A stretch of DNA of 64,000 bases from Geothrix fermentans DSM 14018 (GCF_000428885.1 NZ_AUAU01000011.1:59190-123189); one strand, 5' to 3'. Counted from the stretch's first letter, positions 36,218 through 45,475 are shown. Made by a program: numbers and translations. Notes: a model not told the origin generated them from the sequence alone.

Positions 36218-37071
36218 GCCTGCGCACGATCCTCCCGGGCGACCTCACGGCCATCGAGGCCAACACCCTGCTCTGCGGCGGCGTGGCGCCCCGGCCCATC
36301 GCGCTGGCCAGCACCGTGTCGAAGGACGGCATCCGCAACCTCTCGCCCTTCAGCTTCTTCAACGCCTTCGGTTCCAACCCGCCCACGGTGGCCTTCGCGC
36401 CCAACCGCCGAGGCCGGGACGGCACGGTGAAGCACACCTACCTGAACGCCGTGGCCACGGGGGAGTTCGTCATCGCCGCGGTGAGCCACGCCATGCTGCA
36501 CCCCATGAACGTGGCCAGCGCCGAGTGGCCGGATGGGGTGGACGAGTTCCCCAAGAGCGGCCTCACCCCGCTGCCCGCGCAGCTCGTGAAGCCCGCCCTC
36601 GTGGCCGAGAGCCCCTTCCAGATGGAGTGCCGGCTGCGGCAGGTGGTGGAGCTGGGCACGGGTCCGGGGTCCGGCCTCATGCTCCTCGGCGAGGTGCTGG
36701 CCTTCCACGTGCGGGAGGACTGCTTTGTGGACGGCCTCCTCCACCCCGACGCCCTGGACCTCATCGGCCGCAACGGCGGAGCCTTCTACACCCGGGCCAG
36801 CGGGACGGCGGTGTTCCAGGTCCCCAAGCCTGCCGGGAAGCCCCTGGGCTACGACGCCCTGCCCGAGGCGCTCCGGCAGAGCCGCATCCTCACGGCCAAC
36901 GACCTGGGCCAGCTGGCCAACAGCCCCGGCCTGCCGGACCTGGACGCCCCGACCCGCCGCCCCGGCGACCCCGAAGGCCCCGAGGCCCTGGAGCGTGCCC
37001 TCCAGGCCGCCCTCGGCCGCAACGACCTGGACGAGGCCTGGCGGCTGGCGGCGATCCGGCTGCGGGGCTAA
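36214..37071 (+). CDS. flavin reductase family protein
   Basis: A 285-residue FMN-binding split-barrel protein. The first ~190 residues show the family pattern (GGVAPRPIALASTVSKDGI, NLSPFSFFNAFGSNPP, and a later FHVREDCF). Members reduce flavin for a partner monooxygenase or act on their own. The ATG overlaps the stop of the aminopeptidase gene by four bases, so it is coupled to the FAH-family operon. Homologues are often found with homogentisate dioxygenase genes, suggesting a role in aromatic breakdown. The last ~60 residues are unassigned. Its stop overlaps that of the convergent MscS gene. Confidence 0.82.
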   Translation: MSLRTILPGDLTAIEANTLLCGGVAPRPIALASTVSKDGIRNLSPFSFFNAFGSNPPTVAFAPNRRGRDGTVKHTYLNAVATGEFVIAAVSHAMLHPMNVASAEWPDGVDEFPKSGLTPLPAQLVKPALVAESPFQMECRLRQVVELGTGPGSGLMLLGEVLAFHVREDCFVDGLLHPDALDLIGRNGGAFYTRASGTAVFQVPKPAGKPLGYDALPEALRQSRILTANDLGQLANSPGLPDLDAPTRRPGDPEGPEALERALQAALGRNDLDEAWRLAAIRLRG

Positions 37072-37976
37072 CCCTCGAGGTCGGCTCCCACTGCGCCGCG
37101 GTGATGGACCACGCGCTGCGGGTAAGGGATGTCGATGCCGGCCTCGCGGAAGGCCATGAGGATGCGGCGGCGCAGTTCCCGGGCCACCTCCCACTGCTTG
37201 GCGGGGGCGGTCTTGGTGAGGGTCCGCAGCGTCACGGCGCTCTCCCCCAGGTCCTCCACGCCCAGTACCTGGGTGGGCTCCAGGACGCGGTCCGGCCAGG
37301 CCTCGGCCAGCTCCTTCCCGATGCGCGTCAGCAGCTCGATGGCCGCGTCGATGTCTGTGTCGTAGCCCACACCCACATCCACCTTGGCCCGGGAGAACTC
37401 CTTGGAGAGCACCACCACGCGGACCACGGAGCCATTGGGGATGAAGTGGGCCTTGCCCTCGGAGTCGCGGATCTGGGTCACCCGCAGGGTCATGCGCTCC
37501 ACGGTGCCCGTGTGCTTCTCGTCCACGCTGATGATGTCACCCACGCCGAACTGGTTCTCCATCAGGAGGAAGAAGCCGCTGATGACGTCCTTCACCAGGC
37601 TCTGGGCCCCGAAGCCCAGGGCCACACCCGCGATGCCGGCGCCGGCCACCAGGGGCCCGATGTTCACGCCGAACTCCTGGAGCGTCATGAGCAGGAAGAA
37701 GACCATCGCCAGGACGCGGGCCGTGTTGTTGAGCACGGAGCCCAGGGTCTCCGCCCGGCGCTCGGCGTCCGAGGTCACCTCCGCGTTCCCGTCGTCCACG
37801 GCCCTGCGCACGGCCCGGGACACCAGCTTCACGCCCCACAGGATGGCCAGGCAGGCCAGGGCCGCCATGAGGAGGTGCTCCAGCCGGGACCAGCCCGTGC
37901 GATCCATCCATGCCAGGAAGTGGTCGAAGCGGCGGACTTCGGTCTTGAGAAGGGGCTGGATCGTCAGGAGCATCAC
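37068..37976 (-). CDS. MscS-type mechanosensitive channel
   Basis: A 302-residue small-conductance channel. Helices lie near residues 27-48 and 75-100, and the pore-lining helix is GPLVAGAGIAGVALGFGAQSLVKDVISGFF, with its Gly/Ala packing pattern (shown as two adjoining pieces, residues ~105-134). The beta domain follows with VGDIISVDEKHTGTVERM and the alpha/beta domain with IPNGSVVRVVV. Such channels release solutes on hypo-osmotic shock. It stands alone on the minus strand between the aromatic genes and does not appear functionally linked to them. Confidence 0.9.
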   Translation of the reverse strand: MMLLTIQPLLKTEVRRFDHFLAWMDRTGWSRLEHLLMAALACLAILWGVKLVSRAVRRAVDDGNAEVTSDAERRAETLGSVLNNTARVLAMVFFLLMTLQEFGVNIGPLVAGAGIAGVALGFGAQSLVKDVISGFFLLMENQFGVGDIISVDEKHTGTVERMTLRVTQIRDSEGKAHFIPNGSVVRVVVLSKEFSRAKVDVGVGYDTDIDAAIELLTRIGKELAEAWPDRVLEPTQVLGVEDLGESAVTLRTLTKTAPAKQWEVARELRRRILMAFREAGIDIPYPQRVVHHRGAVGADLEG

Positions 37977-38051
37977 CCGTCCAGTCTACTTCCAGGAGGC
38001 CCTCGCGACCATGCGGGTCGCGGATCACGAAGGTCGAAGCCGAGAGGACGA

Positions 38052-39197
38052 CTACTTCCAGGACGCCCAATAGTTCATGTTCTCCACCAGCCCCGCCGCC
38101 GGCGTGGCCTTGAGGGGGCGGTAGGCGTCCACCATGACGGCCACCTCGTCCGTGCGCTCCTTGGTGCGGCTGAGGGGGATGGCCTTGGGGTGGGGTCCGT
38201 GGTGGATGCCCTGCGGATGCCAGGTCACCATGCCCGCGCCGATGCCATCCCGCGAGAAGAAGTGGCCCGCCGAGTAGAACAGCACCTCGTCGTAGTCGAT
38301 GTTGCTGTGGAAGAAGGGCACGCGCATGGCGCCTTCTTCTTCCTCGAAGGGCCGGGGCAGGAAGGAGCAGATGACGAAGTTGTTCGCGATGAACGTGCTG
38401 TGGGCGCTGGGCGGCAGGTGGTAGCGGGCGCTCAGCACGGGCCGGATGTCCTTCACGTTGATGCGCCAGACCGTGAGGTCGCCCTTCCAGCCGACGACAT
38501 CCAGCGGGTTGAAGGGGTAGAACACCTTCGTGATCTCGTTCTGCCGCTTGATGTGGACGGCCCACTCGCGCCCCTTCCCCTCTTCGTAGGGCTCCAGCTC
38601 CGGCGTGTCCACCATGGCCGGGTCGAAGATGGCGTTGGGTCCCAGCTGATTGCGGTCGGGGATGGTGACCTCGCTGAAGCCCTCGATGAGCAGGTAGCGC
38701 TGATCGGAAGCATCCGGAAGGAAGCGGTAGGTGGTGCCGCGCGGGATCACCAGGTAGTCGCCCGTGGCGTAGTGGATCACGCCGAAGGTGGTCTCCAGCT
38801 TCCCGCCGCCGGCGTGGATGTAGTAGACGTCGTCGCCGTCGGCGTTGCGGTAGAAGAAGTCCATGGCGGCAGGCGCCACCCAGTGGAGGGCCACATCCGC
38901 GTTGTGGAGGATGCAGATGGGCGCGAAGGCGGGCTCGCGCGACCCGAACATCGAAGCCTGGATCGCCTCGTCCGTCGAAGGCTCCAGCCCGTTCAGGTCG
39001 TAGCTGTGGGGCCGCAGCGGCCCCTCGATGCGCGTCCAGTCCGTCACCGGGTGCAGCCGGTAGAGGTGCGTGGTGCGGCCGAAGAAGCCCTGCCGCGCAT
39101 GCTCCTCCTCGAAGGTGCCCGCGGGCAGGTCCACATGCGCCTGGCGCGTGTGGAGCCCCTTGCGCAAGGGGAAGAGCGACGTTTCCTTCTTGGACAT
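38052..39197 (-). CDS. hmgA: homogentisate 1,2-dioxygenase
   Basis: A 381-residue cupin enzyme that opens the ring of homogentisate to maleylacetoacetate in tyrosine and phenylalanine breakdown. I use the ATG at 39197 (MSKKETSLF), which has a CGAGG before it, rather than one 24 bases upstream. Iron ligands are expected in PFFHSNIDYDEVLFY and in WHPQGIHHGPHP. The length is that of the shorter bacterial form. It faces away from the corrinoid operon across a 240-bp shared control region, and FAH-family and flavin reductase genes lie 1-4 kb away. Confidence 0.9.
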   Translation of the reverse strand: MSKKETSLFPLRKGLHTRQAHVDLPAGTFEEEHARQGFFGRTTHLYRLHPVTDWTRIEGPLRPHSYDLNGLEPSTDEAIQASMFGSREPAFAPICILHNADVALHWVAPAAMDFFYRNADGDDVYYIHAGGGKLETTFGVIHYATGDYLVIPRGTTYRFLPDASDQRYLLIEGFSEVTIPDRNQLGPNAIFDPAMVDTPELEPYEEGKGREWAVHIKRQNEITKVFYPFNPLDVVGWKGDLTVWRINVKDIRPVLSARYHLPPSAHSTFIANNFVICSFLPRPFEEEEGAMRVPFFHSNIDYDEVLFYSAGHFFSRDGIGAGMVTWHPQGIHHGPHPKAIPLSRTKERTDEVAVMVDAYRPLKATPAAGLVENMNYWASWK

Positions 39198-39233
39198 GGC
39201 AACCTCGGGACGATGCTCCATTATCGCGGGAAT

Positions 39234-39245
39234 CTGTAATTACAG
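39234..39245. promoter_or_regulatory. operator-like palindrome near hmgA
   Basis: ctgtaattacag is a perfect 12-bp palindrome, 36 bp upstream of the hmgA start codon, in an AT-rich patch unlike the surrounding DNA. Its core is shared with the element at 39392. Confidence 0.5.
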
Positions 39246-39391
39246 GTTTCGCCAAATGCGGCAATGACCACAAATATCTATCTTTTGAATCAATGCACTC
39301 GGAACACGGGACAGGTCCCCGGTGGCGAATTCAAGGACCGTCCGATCAGGACGATACGTAGGGTTGCAAGCGATGGTTATTTTTCGTCTGC

Positions 39392-39405
39392 GTAATTAGA
39401 ATTAC
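39392..39405. promoter_or_regulatory. operator-like inverted repeat near the corrinoid operon
   Basis: gtaatt-ag-aattac has perfect 6-bp arms and lies 32 bp upstream of the corrinoid gene start. It shares GTAATT/AATTAC with the palindrome at 39234, which suggests one regulator acts on both divergent promoters. Confidence 0.5.
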
Positions 39406-39437
39406 ATCGATTTACTCATACTTTTCCAGGAAGCGCC

Positions 39438-40127
39438 ATGGACCGGAACTTCCCTCAGGAGCTTCTGGAGACCATCCAGAAGGCGGACCGTGCGGGCGCC
39501 CAGGCGGTGATCGATGCCTGGGCCGTGGGGCGACCCTTCCACCGGGTGATCCCCGAGCTGCTCTCCCCGACCCTGGAGACCTTCGGCAGGCTATGGGCCA
39601 GCGGCAAGGACGGCGTCTCGCTGGCGGAGGGCTACGTGGCCGCCAAGGTCGCCGAGGATGTCCTGTCCAGGGTGCTGCTCGACGCCTCCGGCGATGGAAC
39701 CCCGAGGCCTTCCTCCAAGGGCCCCGTCCTCGTGGGGAACGTGGAGGATGATTTCCATCCCCTTGGGCGGAAGATGGTCGCGGCCTTCCTCCGGGCGGAT
39801 GGCTGGGAGGTGCATGACCTGGGCGTGGACGTGGGCCCCGCGCAGTTCGTCGACAGGGCCGAAGAGACCGGCGCCCGGGTCATCGGCGCCTCGGCCATGA
39901 TGTTCACCACGGCCAAGAACGTGGCGAAGCTCAGGGAGGAGATCGACCGCCGGGGTCTGGGCAACCGCGTGCAACTGGCTGTGGGAGGCGCCGTCTTCAA
40001 GCTGAGGCCCGAACTGGTGGCGGCCTTCGGGGGCGATGGCACCGCGGCCAGCGCGCTGGAGGCCTCGGCCCTGTTCGCGCGGTTGGCGCGGCGCGCCTCC
40101 GAGGCCAGGGGCGAGGTCCCGGCATGA
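39438..40127 (+). CDS. corrinoid (B12-binding) methyl-carrier protein
   Basis: A 229-residue protein of the MtaC/MtbC/MetH cobalamin-binding type. Residues ~1-85 form the helical cap (PELLSPTLETFGRLWASG), and residues ~95-215 the Rossmann-like B12 domain with DFHPLG, the DxHxxG motif whose histidine ligates cobalt, followed by VIGASAMMFTTA and AVGGAVF. Such proteins accept a methyl group from a substrate methyltransferase and pass it on. It is the first of four genes joined by 4-14-base overlaps. No substrate-specific methyltransferase is encoded nearby. Confidence 0.9.
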   Translation: MDRNFPQELLETIQKADRAGAQAVIDAWAVGRPFHRVIPELLSPTLETFGRLWASGKDGVSLAEGYVAAKVAEDVLSRVLLDASGDGTPRPSSKGPVLVGNVEDDFHPLGRKMVAAFLRADGWEVHDLGVDVGPAQFVDRAEETGARVIGASAMMFTTAKNVAKLREEIDRRGLGNRVQLAVGGAVFKLRPELVAAFGGDGTAASALEASALFARLARRASEARGEVPA

Positions 40128-41149
40128 ACAGTCTCGAGCGTGTCCTCGCCGCCCTCCAGAACCGGTCCTCCGACCGGCCGGCCCTCCTCCTCAATGCCGG
40201 ACTCTACGGCGCGCGGCTCACCGGCGCGGCGCTGAAGGACCACTACCGGGATCCCGAGGTCTTCGCCGAAGGCCAGATCGCGGTGCGGGAGGCCTTCCAG
40301 CCCGACCTGCTGGTCAGCCCCTTCGCGCTGGCCGGACTCGGGGCGGCCTTCGGAAGCAGGCTGAGCGAATCCAGCCGGCGGCCTCCCAACGTGGCGGCCT
40401 TCGCCGCGGACTCCGCCGAAGCGGCCCTCCGGCTCCCCCTCCCCGACGTGGACAGCCATCCCCAGGTGGGCTATCTGCGGGACAGCATCCGCATCCTGGC
40501 CAAGCGGTACGCGGGAGAAGTGCCCGTCATCGGCCTCCTGGCGAGCCCCCTGGACCTCCCGCCCCTCATCATCGGGCTGGAGGCCTGGTTCGATGCCCTC
40601 CTCTTCCAGCCTGAGACGGCCCGCGCCCTCCTGGACCACCTCACCCCCTTCTTCGTGGCGCTGGGCAGGGCCATGCTGCACGATGGCGCCACCGCCCTCG
40701 CCCTCACCGCCAACCTGGCGAATCGGTCCATCCTGCCCGCGCCGGTGGTGGAGCGCCTGGGGCGTCCGTCGCTGGAGCAGGCCCTGGCGGAGATTCCGGG
40801 GCCCGTCATCCTGCACCACGGCGGCTGCCCGCTGCTGCCCCACCTGGCCGACTTCAAGGGGCTGCCGAACACCGTGGGCTACGTGGTGGATGCGGGGGAG
40901 GATCTGGCGGCGGCACGAGCGGCCCTCGGCCCGGGCCCCCTGCTGCTGGGGAACCTCCCCGGCCCGACCCTGGGGGACCTCTCCCCGGAGGACATCGGCG
41001 CCCTCTGCGACCGGGCCCTGTCCCGGCGGGCCGCAGACCTCCAGTTCATCCTCGCCACCTGCGGCGCCGACATCCCCCTGGACACGCCAGCGGATCGCCT
41101 CGAGGCCATCGCAGATCGCGTCCACCGGGCGGGAAGGGTCGAAGCATGA
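40124..41149 (+). CDS. UroD-family corrinoid:acceptor methyltransferase
   Basis: A 341-residue TIM-barrel protein of the uroporphyrinogen decarboxylase/MtaA group. In a corrinoid setting these enzymes move the methyl group from cobalamin to a thiol or to a carrier using zinc. Candidate zinc ligands are in HHGGC (residues ~227-231) and ILATCGADIPLDTP near residue 309. It starts within the stop of the corrinoid gene (ATGA). True heme-pathway UroD is unlikely, because its conserved N-terminal RQAGR-type block is absent. Confidence 0.85.
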   Translation: MNSLERVLAALQNRSSDRPALLLNAGLYGARLTGAALKDHYRDPEVFAEGQIAVREAFQPDLLVSPFALAGLGAAFGSRLSESSRRPPNVAAFAADSAEAALRLPLPDVDSHPQVGYLRDSIRILAKRYAGEVPVIGLLASPLDLPPLIIGLEAWFDALLFQPETARALLDHLTPFFVALGRAMLHDGATALALTANLANRSILPAPVVERLGRPSLEQALAEIPGPVILHHGGCPLLPHLADFKGLPNTVGYVVDAGEDLAAARAALGPGPLLLGNLPGPTLGDLSPEDIGALCDRALSRRAADLQFILATCGADIPLDTPADRLEAIADRVHRAGRVEA

Positions 41150-41754
41150 AGGACGGCCGGCCCCCCAGGTGCATCTCCTGCTCGATCTTCCGGAGGGAGA
41201 TCGAGGCCCTCCAGTCCTCGGGAAGGCTGGACCTTTCCGTGGACTACCTCAACTCCATGCTCCACATGGCGCCCGCCAGGCTGGAGGCCCGCCTGGGAGA
41301 AGCCCTGACGGAAGCCCGCGAGCGCCAGGCGGATCAGGATGTGGTTCTGGCCTTCGGGGATTGCTGCAGCCACATGGAGGCCTTTGAAACGGAACCCGGC
41401 ACCCGCCGGACCGAGGGCATCAACTGCTGCGAGATCATCCTGGGCCGCGAGGCCTACCGCCGCCTGCGGCGGGAAGGCGCCTTCTTCCTCATGCCCGAGT
41501 GGGCCCTCTCTTGGAAGAAGGTCTTCATCGGCCACCTCGGCCTGCTGGGCCCCTGCGCGAAGGAATTCATGCAGGAGATGCACACCCGGCTCGTCTACCT
41601 CGACACGGGCATCTTGCCCGTGCCCCACGCTACGCTGGCAGAGGCCAGCGCGTTCCTGGGCCTTCCGGTGGAGATCGTGCCCGTCTCCCTGGATGCCCTG
41701 CTCCACAGCCTGCTCCAGGCGACCCATGCTGCGAGGCCCCATGCCAGGGACTGA
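41146..41754 (+). CDS. DUF1638 protein
   Basis: A 202-residue protein that I assign to DUF1638 from its cysteine pattern: an N-terminal CISCSIFRREIEAL, the LAFGDCCSHME block, and INCCEIILG. The conserved cysteines suggest metal or corrinoid handling. The family is repeatedly seen beside corrinoid proteins and methyltransferases but has no established activity. It begins in the stop of the UroD-like gene and overlaps the following kinase, so it is an integral part of the operon. Confidence 0.75.
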   Translation: MKDGRPPRCISCSIFRREIEALQSSGRLDLSVDYLNSMLHMAPARLEARLGEALTEARERQADQDVVLAFGDCCSHMEAFETEPGTRRTEGINCCEIILGREAYRRLRREGAFFLMPEWALSWKKVFIGHLGLLGPCAKEFMQEMHTRLVYLDTGILPVPHATLAEASAFLGLPVEIVPVSLDALLHSLLQATHAARPHARD

Positions 41755-44110
41755 CCCCAGGCGCGCGCCCGACAGCGCGGCCGTCCAGTTCATGATCCTC
41801 GATCTGCTCGAGGAGATCCTGGAGTTCTCGGACAACCCGGGTGAGATGGGGCACTTCCTGACCCGCCGGCTGCGCGAGGTGATCGGCGCCCGGACGGTCC
41901 TGCTCCTCCAGCACGGCCCCGGACCGGAGCTCGGCCAGGCCCAGATCGTAGCCGTGGAGCCGGAACGGGCCCGCTGCTCAAGCCTCCTCGCGGGAGTGGA
42001 ACCGCTGGCCTTCTTCCATGAGGATGTAAAGGACGCGGCCTTCTTCGCGCGCTCATCCGTCCCTCCCGGCATCGCAGCCACGATGGACGGCCTGGGCCTC
42101 TCCTCCTTCAGCAGAACGCCCCTTCGCGTGGGGGGACTGCGGGTGGGCACCCTCCTCGCCCTGGATCACGTCGAAACCCACCGGTCCGAGGACATGGCGC
42201 GCCTCCTGAGCGTCCTCTCGCCGGTGCTGGCCCTCATCCTCCGGAACACGCTCCACTTCCAGTCCCAGGAGGCCAGGGCCCTCGCGAAGGCCGAGGACTA
42301 CGAGGCCCTGCTCCAGACGAACCTGGATGGGTACCTGGTGGTGGGCAGGGACGCGCGGATCCTCGCCGCCAACGATGCCTACCTCCGGATGTCGGGCTAC
42401 CGGGCGGAGGAGATGCAGGCGCTGCGCGTCACCGACCTGGACGCATCCGAGACCCTCGAGGCGGCCGCTCGCCATATCGCGCAGATCATGGCACAGGGGT
42501 CGGACCGGTTCACCTCCCGGCACCGGCGCAAGGACGGGACCACGTATCCGGTGGAGATCTCCGCCACCTACGTCCCCAGCCAGGGCCACGCCATCGGCTT
42601 CATCCGGGATCTCACCGAGCGTCTGGCCTCCGAGACCGCCCTTCGCGAAAGCGAGGCCCACCACCGGGAGCTGGTGGAGATCCTGGGCGAGGGCATCGCC
42701 GCCACGGACGAGGAGGAGACCATCTGCATGGCGAACCGGGAGGCCGAGCGGATCTTCGGCCTCTCCCAAGGCAGGCTCGTCGGGAAGAACCTCCGGGCCT
42801 TCCTGGATGACGCCGAATGGCAGCGGGTGGTGGAGCACACCCGGCGGCGGCAGGAGGGCCTGCGGGACACCTACCAGATCCGCATCCGCCGGGCGGACGG
42901 AGAGGCGCGCACCCTGCAGCTCACCGCCACCCCCCAGCGCGACGCCGGCGGGCGGTTCACCGGCAGCCTCGCCGTCCTCCGGGACATCACGGATGAACTC
43001 CAGACCCAGGAGGCCCTCCGCCTGTCCCAGAAGATGGAGAGCCTCGGCAACCTGGCGGGCGGCGTGGCCCACGACATGAACAACATCCTGGGAGCCATCC
43101 TGGGCCTGGCCACCATCCACCTCGATCTCGAACCCGAGGGGTCCGCCCGTCACGCCGCGTTCAAGACCATCACCAAGGCCTGCCTGAGGGGGCGGAACAT
43201 GGTGAAGCGGCTCCTGGACTTCTCGCGCAAGGACGTCGCGGGGGAGCGCTCCGTGGCCCTCAACTCGCTCCTCCGTGATGAAGCCCGCCTGCTGGAACCG
43301 ACCATCCCGGCGAACATCGAGATCCGCCTGGATCTGGATCCCGCGGCGGGAACGATCCTGGGCGATCCGGACGCCCTCAGCCTCATGCTCATGAACCTCT
43401 GCGTGAACGCCATCGACGCCATGCCCGGGGGCGGCATCCTCTCCCTGCGCACCCGGCCCCCGGCCCAGGGCCTGGCGCTCCTGGAGGTCTCGGATACCGG
43501 CACCGGCATGCCGCCGGAGGTGCTCGAACATGCCTTCGAACCCTTCTACACCACCAAGCCGCACGGAAAGGGCACCGGCCTGGGACTTTCCCTGGTGTAC
43601 AACACGGTCAAGGCCCATCACGGCGAGCTGGAGGTCCACAGCCGGCCCGGCCAGGGAACCACCTTCACGATGCGCTTCCCCTCCACGGGTCCTGAACCCA
43701 GCCAGGCCCACGCGAAAGCGCGTGAGGCAGCCGCGGTTCCGGCCTCTCTGGCCGTCCTGCTGGTGGACGATGACGAGCTCATCCGCTCCGCCATCTCCGC
43801 CCAGCTGGAAGCCATGGGGCACACCACCGCCCAGGCGGCCTCCGGAGAGGAGGCCATGGACCAGGTGGAGCGGGGCCTCCGGCCCTCGGTGGTCCTCCTG
43901 GACATGAACATGCCGGGATGGGGCGGTGCCCGCACCCTCCCCATGCTGCGGGCCACCCTGCCTGGAATCCCCATCCTGCTGTGCACCGGACGGGCCGACC
44001 AGCAGGCCATCGACCTGGCCCACGCCCACCCCGGCGTCACCATCCTGGCCAAACCCTTCAGCTTTCGGGAGCTCCAGGCAACCTTCGCGGCGGTCCTCCC
44101 GGGACGCTGA
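41741..44110 (+). CDS. GAF-PAS-PAS hybrid histidine kinase
   Basis: A 789-residue soluble sensor (no transmembrane helix). I use ATG 41741, which has GCGAGG four bases upstream; ATG 41726 is an alternative. Domains in order: GAF-like (~20-165), PAS (~185-300), PAS (~305-430), HisKA with GGVAHDMNNILGAILG, HATPase with LMNLCVNAIDAM, DTGTGM and GTGLGLSL, and a receiver with LLVDDDELIR, acceptor Asp in VLLDMNMPGWGG and Lys in LAKPF. Its overlap with the DUF1638 gene implies it senses something related to the methyl-transfer reaction or its redox state. Confidence 0.88.
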   Translation: MPGTDPRRAPDSAAVQFMILDLLEEILEFSDNPGEMGHFLTRRLREVIGARTVLLLQHGPGPELGQAQIVAVEPERARCSSLLAGVEPLAFFHEDVKDAAFFARSSVPPGIAATMDGLGLSSFSRTPLRVGGLRVGTLLALDHVETHRSEDMARLLSVLSPVLALILRNTLHFQSQEARALAKAEDYEALLQTNLDGYLVVGRDARILAANDAYLRMSGYRAEEMQALRVTDLDASETLEAAARHIAQIMAQGSDRFTSRHRRKDGTTYPVEISATYVPSQGHAIGFIRDLTERLASETALRESEAHHRELVEILGEGIAATDEEETICMANREAERIFGLSQGRLVGKNLRAFLDDAEWQRVVEHTRRRQEGLRDTYQIRIRRADGEARTLQLTATPQRDAGGRFTGSLAVLRDITDELQTQEALRLSQKMESLGNLAGGVAHDMNNILGAILGLATIHLDLEPEGSARHAAFKTITKACLRGRNMVKRLLDFSRKDVAGERSVALNSLLRDEARLLEPTIPANIEIRLDLDPAAGTILGDPDALSLMLMNLCVNAIDAMPGGGILSLRTRPPAQGLALLEVSDTGTGMPPEVLEHAFEPFYTTKPHGKGTGLGLSLVYNTVKAHHGELEVHSRPGQGTTFTMRFPSTGPEPSQAHAKAREAAAVPASLAVLLVDDDELIRSAISAQLEAMGHTTAQAASGEEAMDQVERGLRPSVVLLDMNMPGWGGARTLPMLRATLPGIPILLCTGRADQQAIDLAHAHPGVTILAKPFSFRELQATFAAVLPGR

Positions 44111-45475
44111 TCAGGCCTGTTTCTGCAGCCACCGGTTATAGACCCACAAGCTGAGGGCGCTGCCCAGACCGAAGAGGGTGAGGATGATCCAGCCCGTGGC
44201 GGCGGCCTTGGAATCGAGCTTCAGCAGGCCATCCGCCTGCTTCACGGCCCCGGCGCACATCACCTGGTTGAAGAGCCAGGCGCCCGCGGGGCCGCCCACC
44301 AGGCTGCCGATGGCCATGGGCAGGTTGGCGTAGCCCAGGAAGAGGCCCTCCTGGCCCTTGGGCGCCAGGGAGCCGATGTACTCGTAGAGACGGCTGGAGG
44401 CGAAAAGCTCGCCGAAGGCGATGAGGGCCACGGTCAGCACGATGAAGAGGCTGCCCATCGGCAGCAACGCCTTGGCCGTCACGCCCCCCGCCATGAAGAG
44501 GGGCGCCACGTTGATGAGCATGGAGAGACCGATGATCACCGTGCCCACGATGATGGACTTGATGGGCGGCAGCTTGCCGAAGAGCTTGGTGATGAGCAGC
44601 TGGAACAGCACGATGGTGACGGGGTTGGCCATGGTGTAGAGGTCCATGGCCGGGCTCAGCTCCACGGTCTTCTTCACGTAGAGCGGCAGCACGTTGTAGA
44701 CCTGGTTATAGATGAAGTAGAAGCCGCTGCTCACCAGCATGAACATCGTGAAGCGGCCGCTGCGGAGCACCTTGAAGATGCCGAGAAGCACCTCGGGGAT
44801 GGTGCGCCTGGGCTTCGCCGGGTCCACGGCAGATTCAGGATCGCGGTAGAGCAGAGTCACCACGAGGAAGGCCATCACGGAAGCCGCCATGGCCACCAGG
44901 AAGATGGTGTCGAGCTTGCCGAGCTTGGTGCGCACGAAGAAGGCTGTGATGCGGCCCACCACGCTGCCGATGTTGATGACCATGTAGAAGATGGCGAAGG
45001 CCAGCGTGGCCTTGCCCATGTGGGTGCGCTGCACGGTGCCCGCGATGCAGGGCTTCACGAAGGAGCCGCCGATGCCCACGAGGAGGATGGCCAGGGAGAC
45101 CGGCACCACCACGCCCGCGCCCGCCGTCACCTCATGGCCCACCTGGAGGGCCAGCGTGTGGCCCCCGAACCAGACCGGGTAGCCCATGAGGAAGTAGCCG
45201 CCCACCAGCAGCACGCAGGCCAGCAGCAGGCTGCGCCGGAAGCCGATCTGGTCCGCGATGGTGCCGCTGAGGATGGGCAGGAAGTAGACCAGGAACCAGA
45301 GCACGCCGTTCAGCGTGCTGGGCCAGTAGTCGCCGAGGCCCAGCCGCCCCAGGTAGATGACGATGAAGCTCGCCATGGAGTAGTAGGCCGCCCGCTCGAA
45401 CAGCTCCGTGAGGTTGGCGTTCCAGTAGCTGGCAGGGAAGGAGTACTTCTCGCGGAAGGTAGGTTCGGCGCTCAT
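44111..45475 (-). CDS. POT/PTR2 family proton-dependent oligopeptide transporter
   Basis: A 454-residue major-facilitator protein with about 12-14 helices. The first helix carries ELFERAAYYSM, matching the ExxER proton-coupling motif of POT transporters. An internal loop has SFVKPCIAGTVQR, and a C-terminal block GELFASSRLYEYIGSLAP is also typical of the family. Likely cargo is di- or tripeptides. It ends one base from the end of the kinase gene, tail to tail, and is divergent from the amidohydrolase 72 bp away. Confidence 0.88.
   Translation of the reverse strand: MSAEPTFREKYSFPASYWNANLTELFERAAYYSMASFIVIYLGRLGLGDYWPSTLNGVLWFLVYFLPILSGTIADQIGFRRSLLLACVLLVGGYFLMGYPVWFGGHTLALQVGHEVTAGAGVVVPVSLAILLVGIGGSFVKPCIAGTVQRTHMGKATLAFAIFYMVINIGSVVGRITAFFVRTKLGKLDTIFLVAMAASVMAFLVVTLLYRDPESAVDPAKPRRTIPEVLLGIFKVLRSGRFTMFMLVSSGFYFIYNQVYNVLPLYVKKTVELSPAMDLYTMANPVTIVLFQLLITKLFGKLPPIKSIIVGTVIIGLSMLINVAPLFMAGGVTAKALLPMGSLFIVLTVALIAFGELFASSRLYEYIGSLAPKGQEGLFLGYANLPMAIGSLVGGPAGAWLFNQVMCAGAVKQADGLLKLDSKAAATGWIILTLFGLGSALSLWVYNRWLQKQA

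Noticed and set aside
40124..41149. hemE (uroporphyrinogen decarboxylase) for heme synthesis
   Set aside because: Overlap with a corrinoid carrier, C-terminal Cys motif and lack of the hemE N-terminal signature favour the methyltransferase branch.
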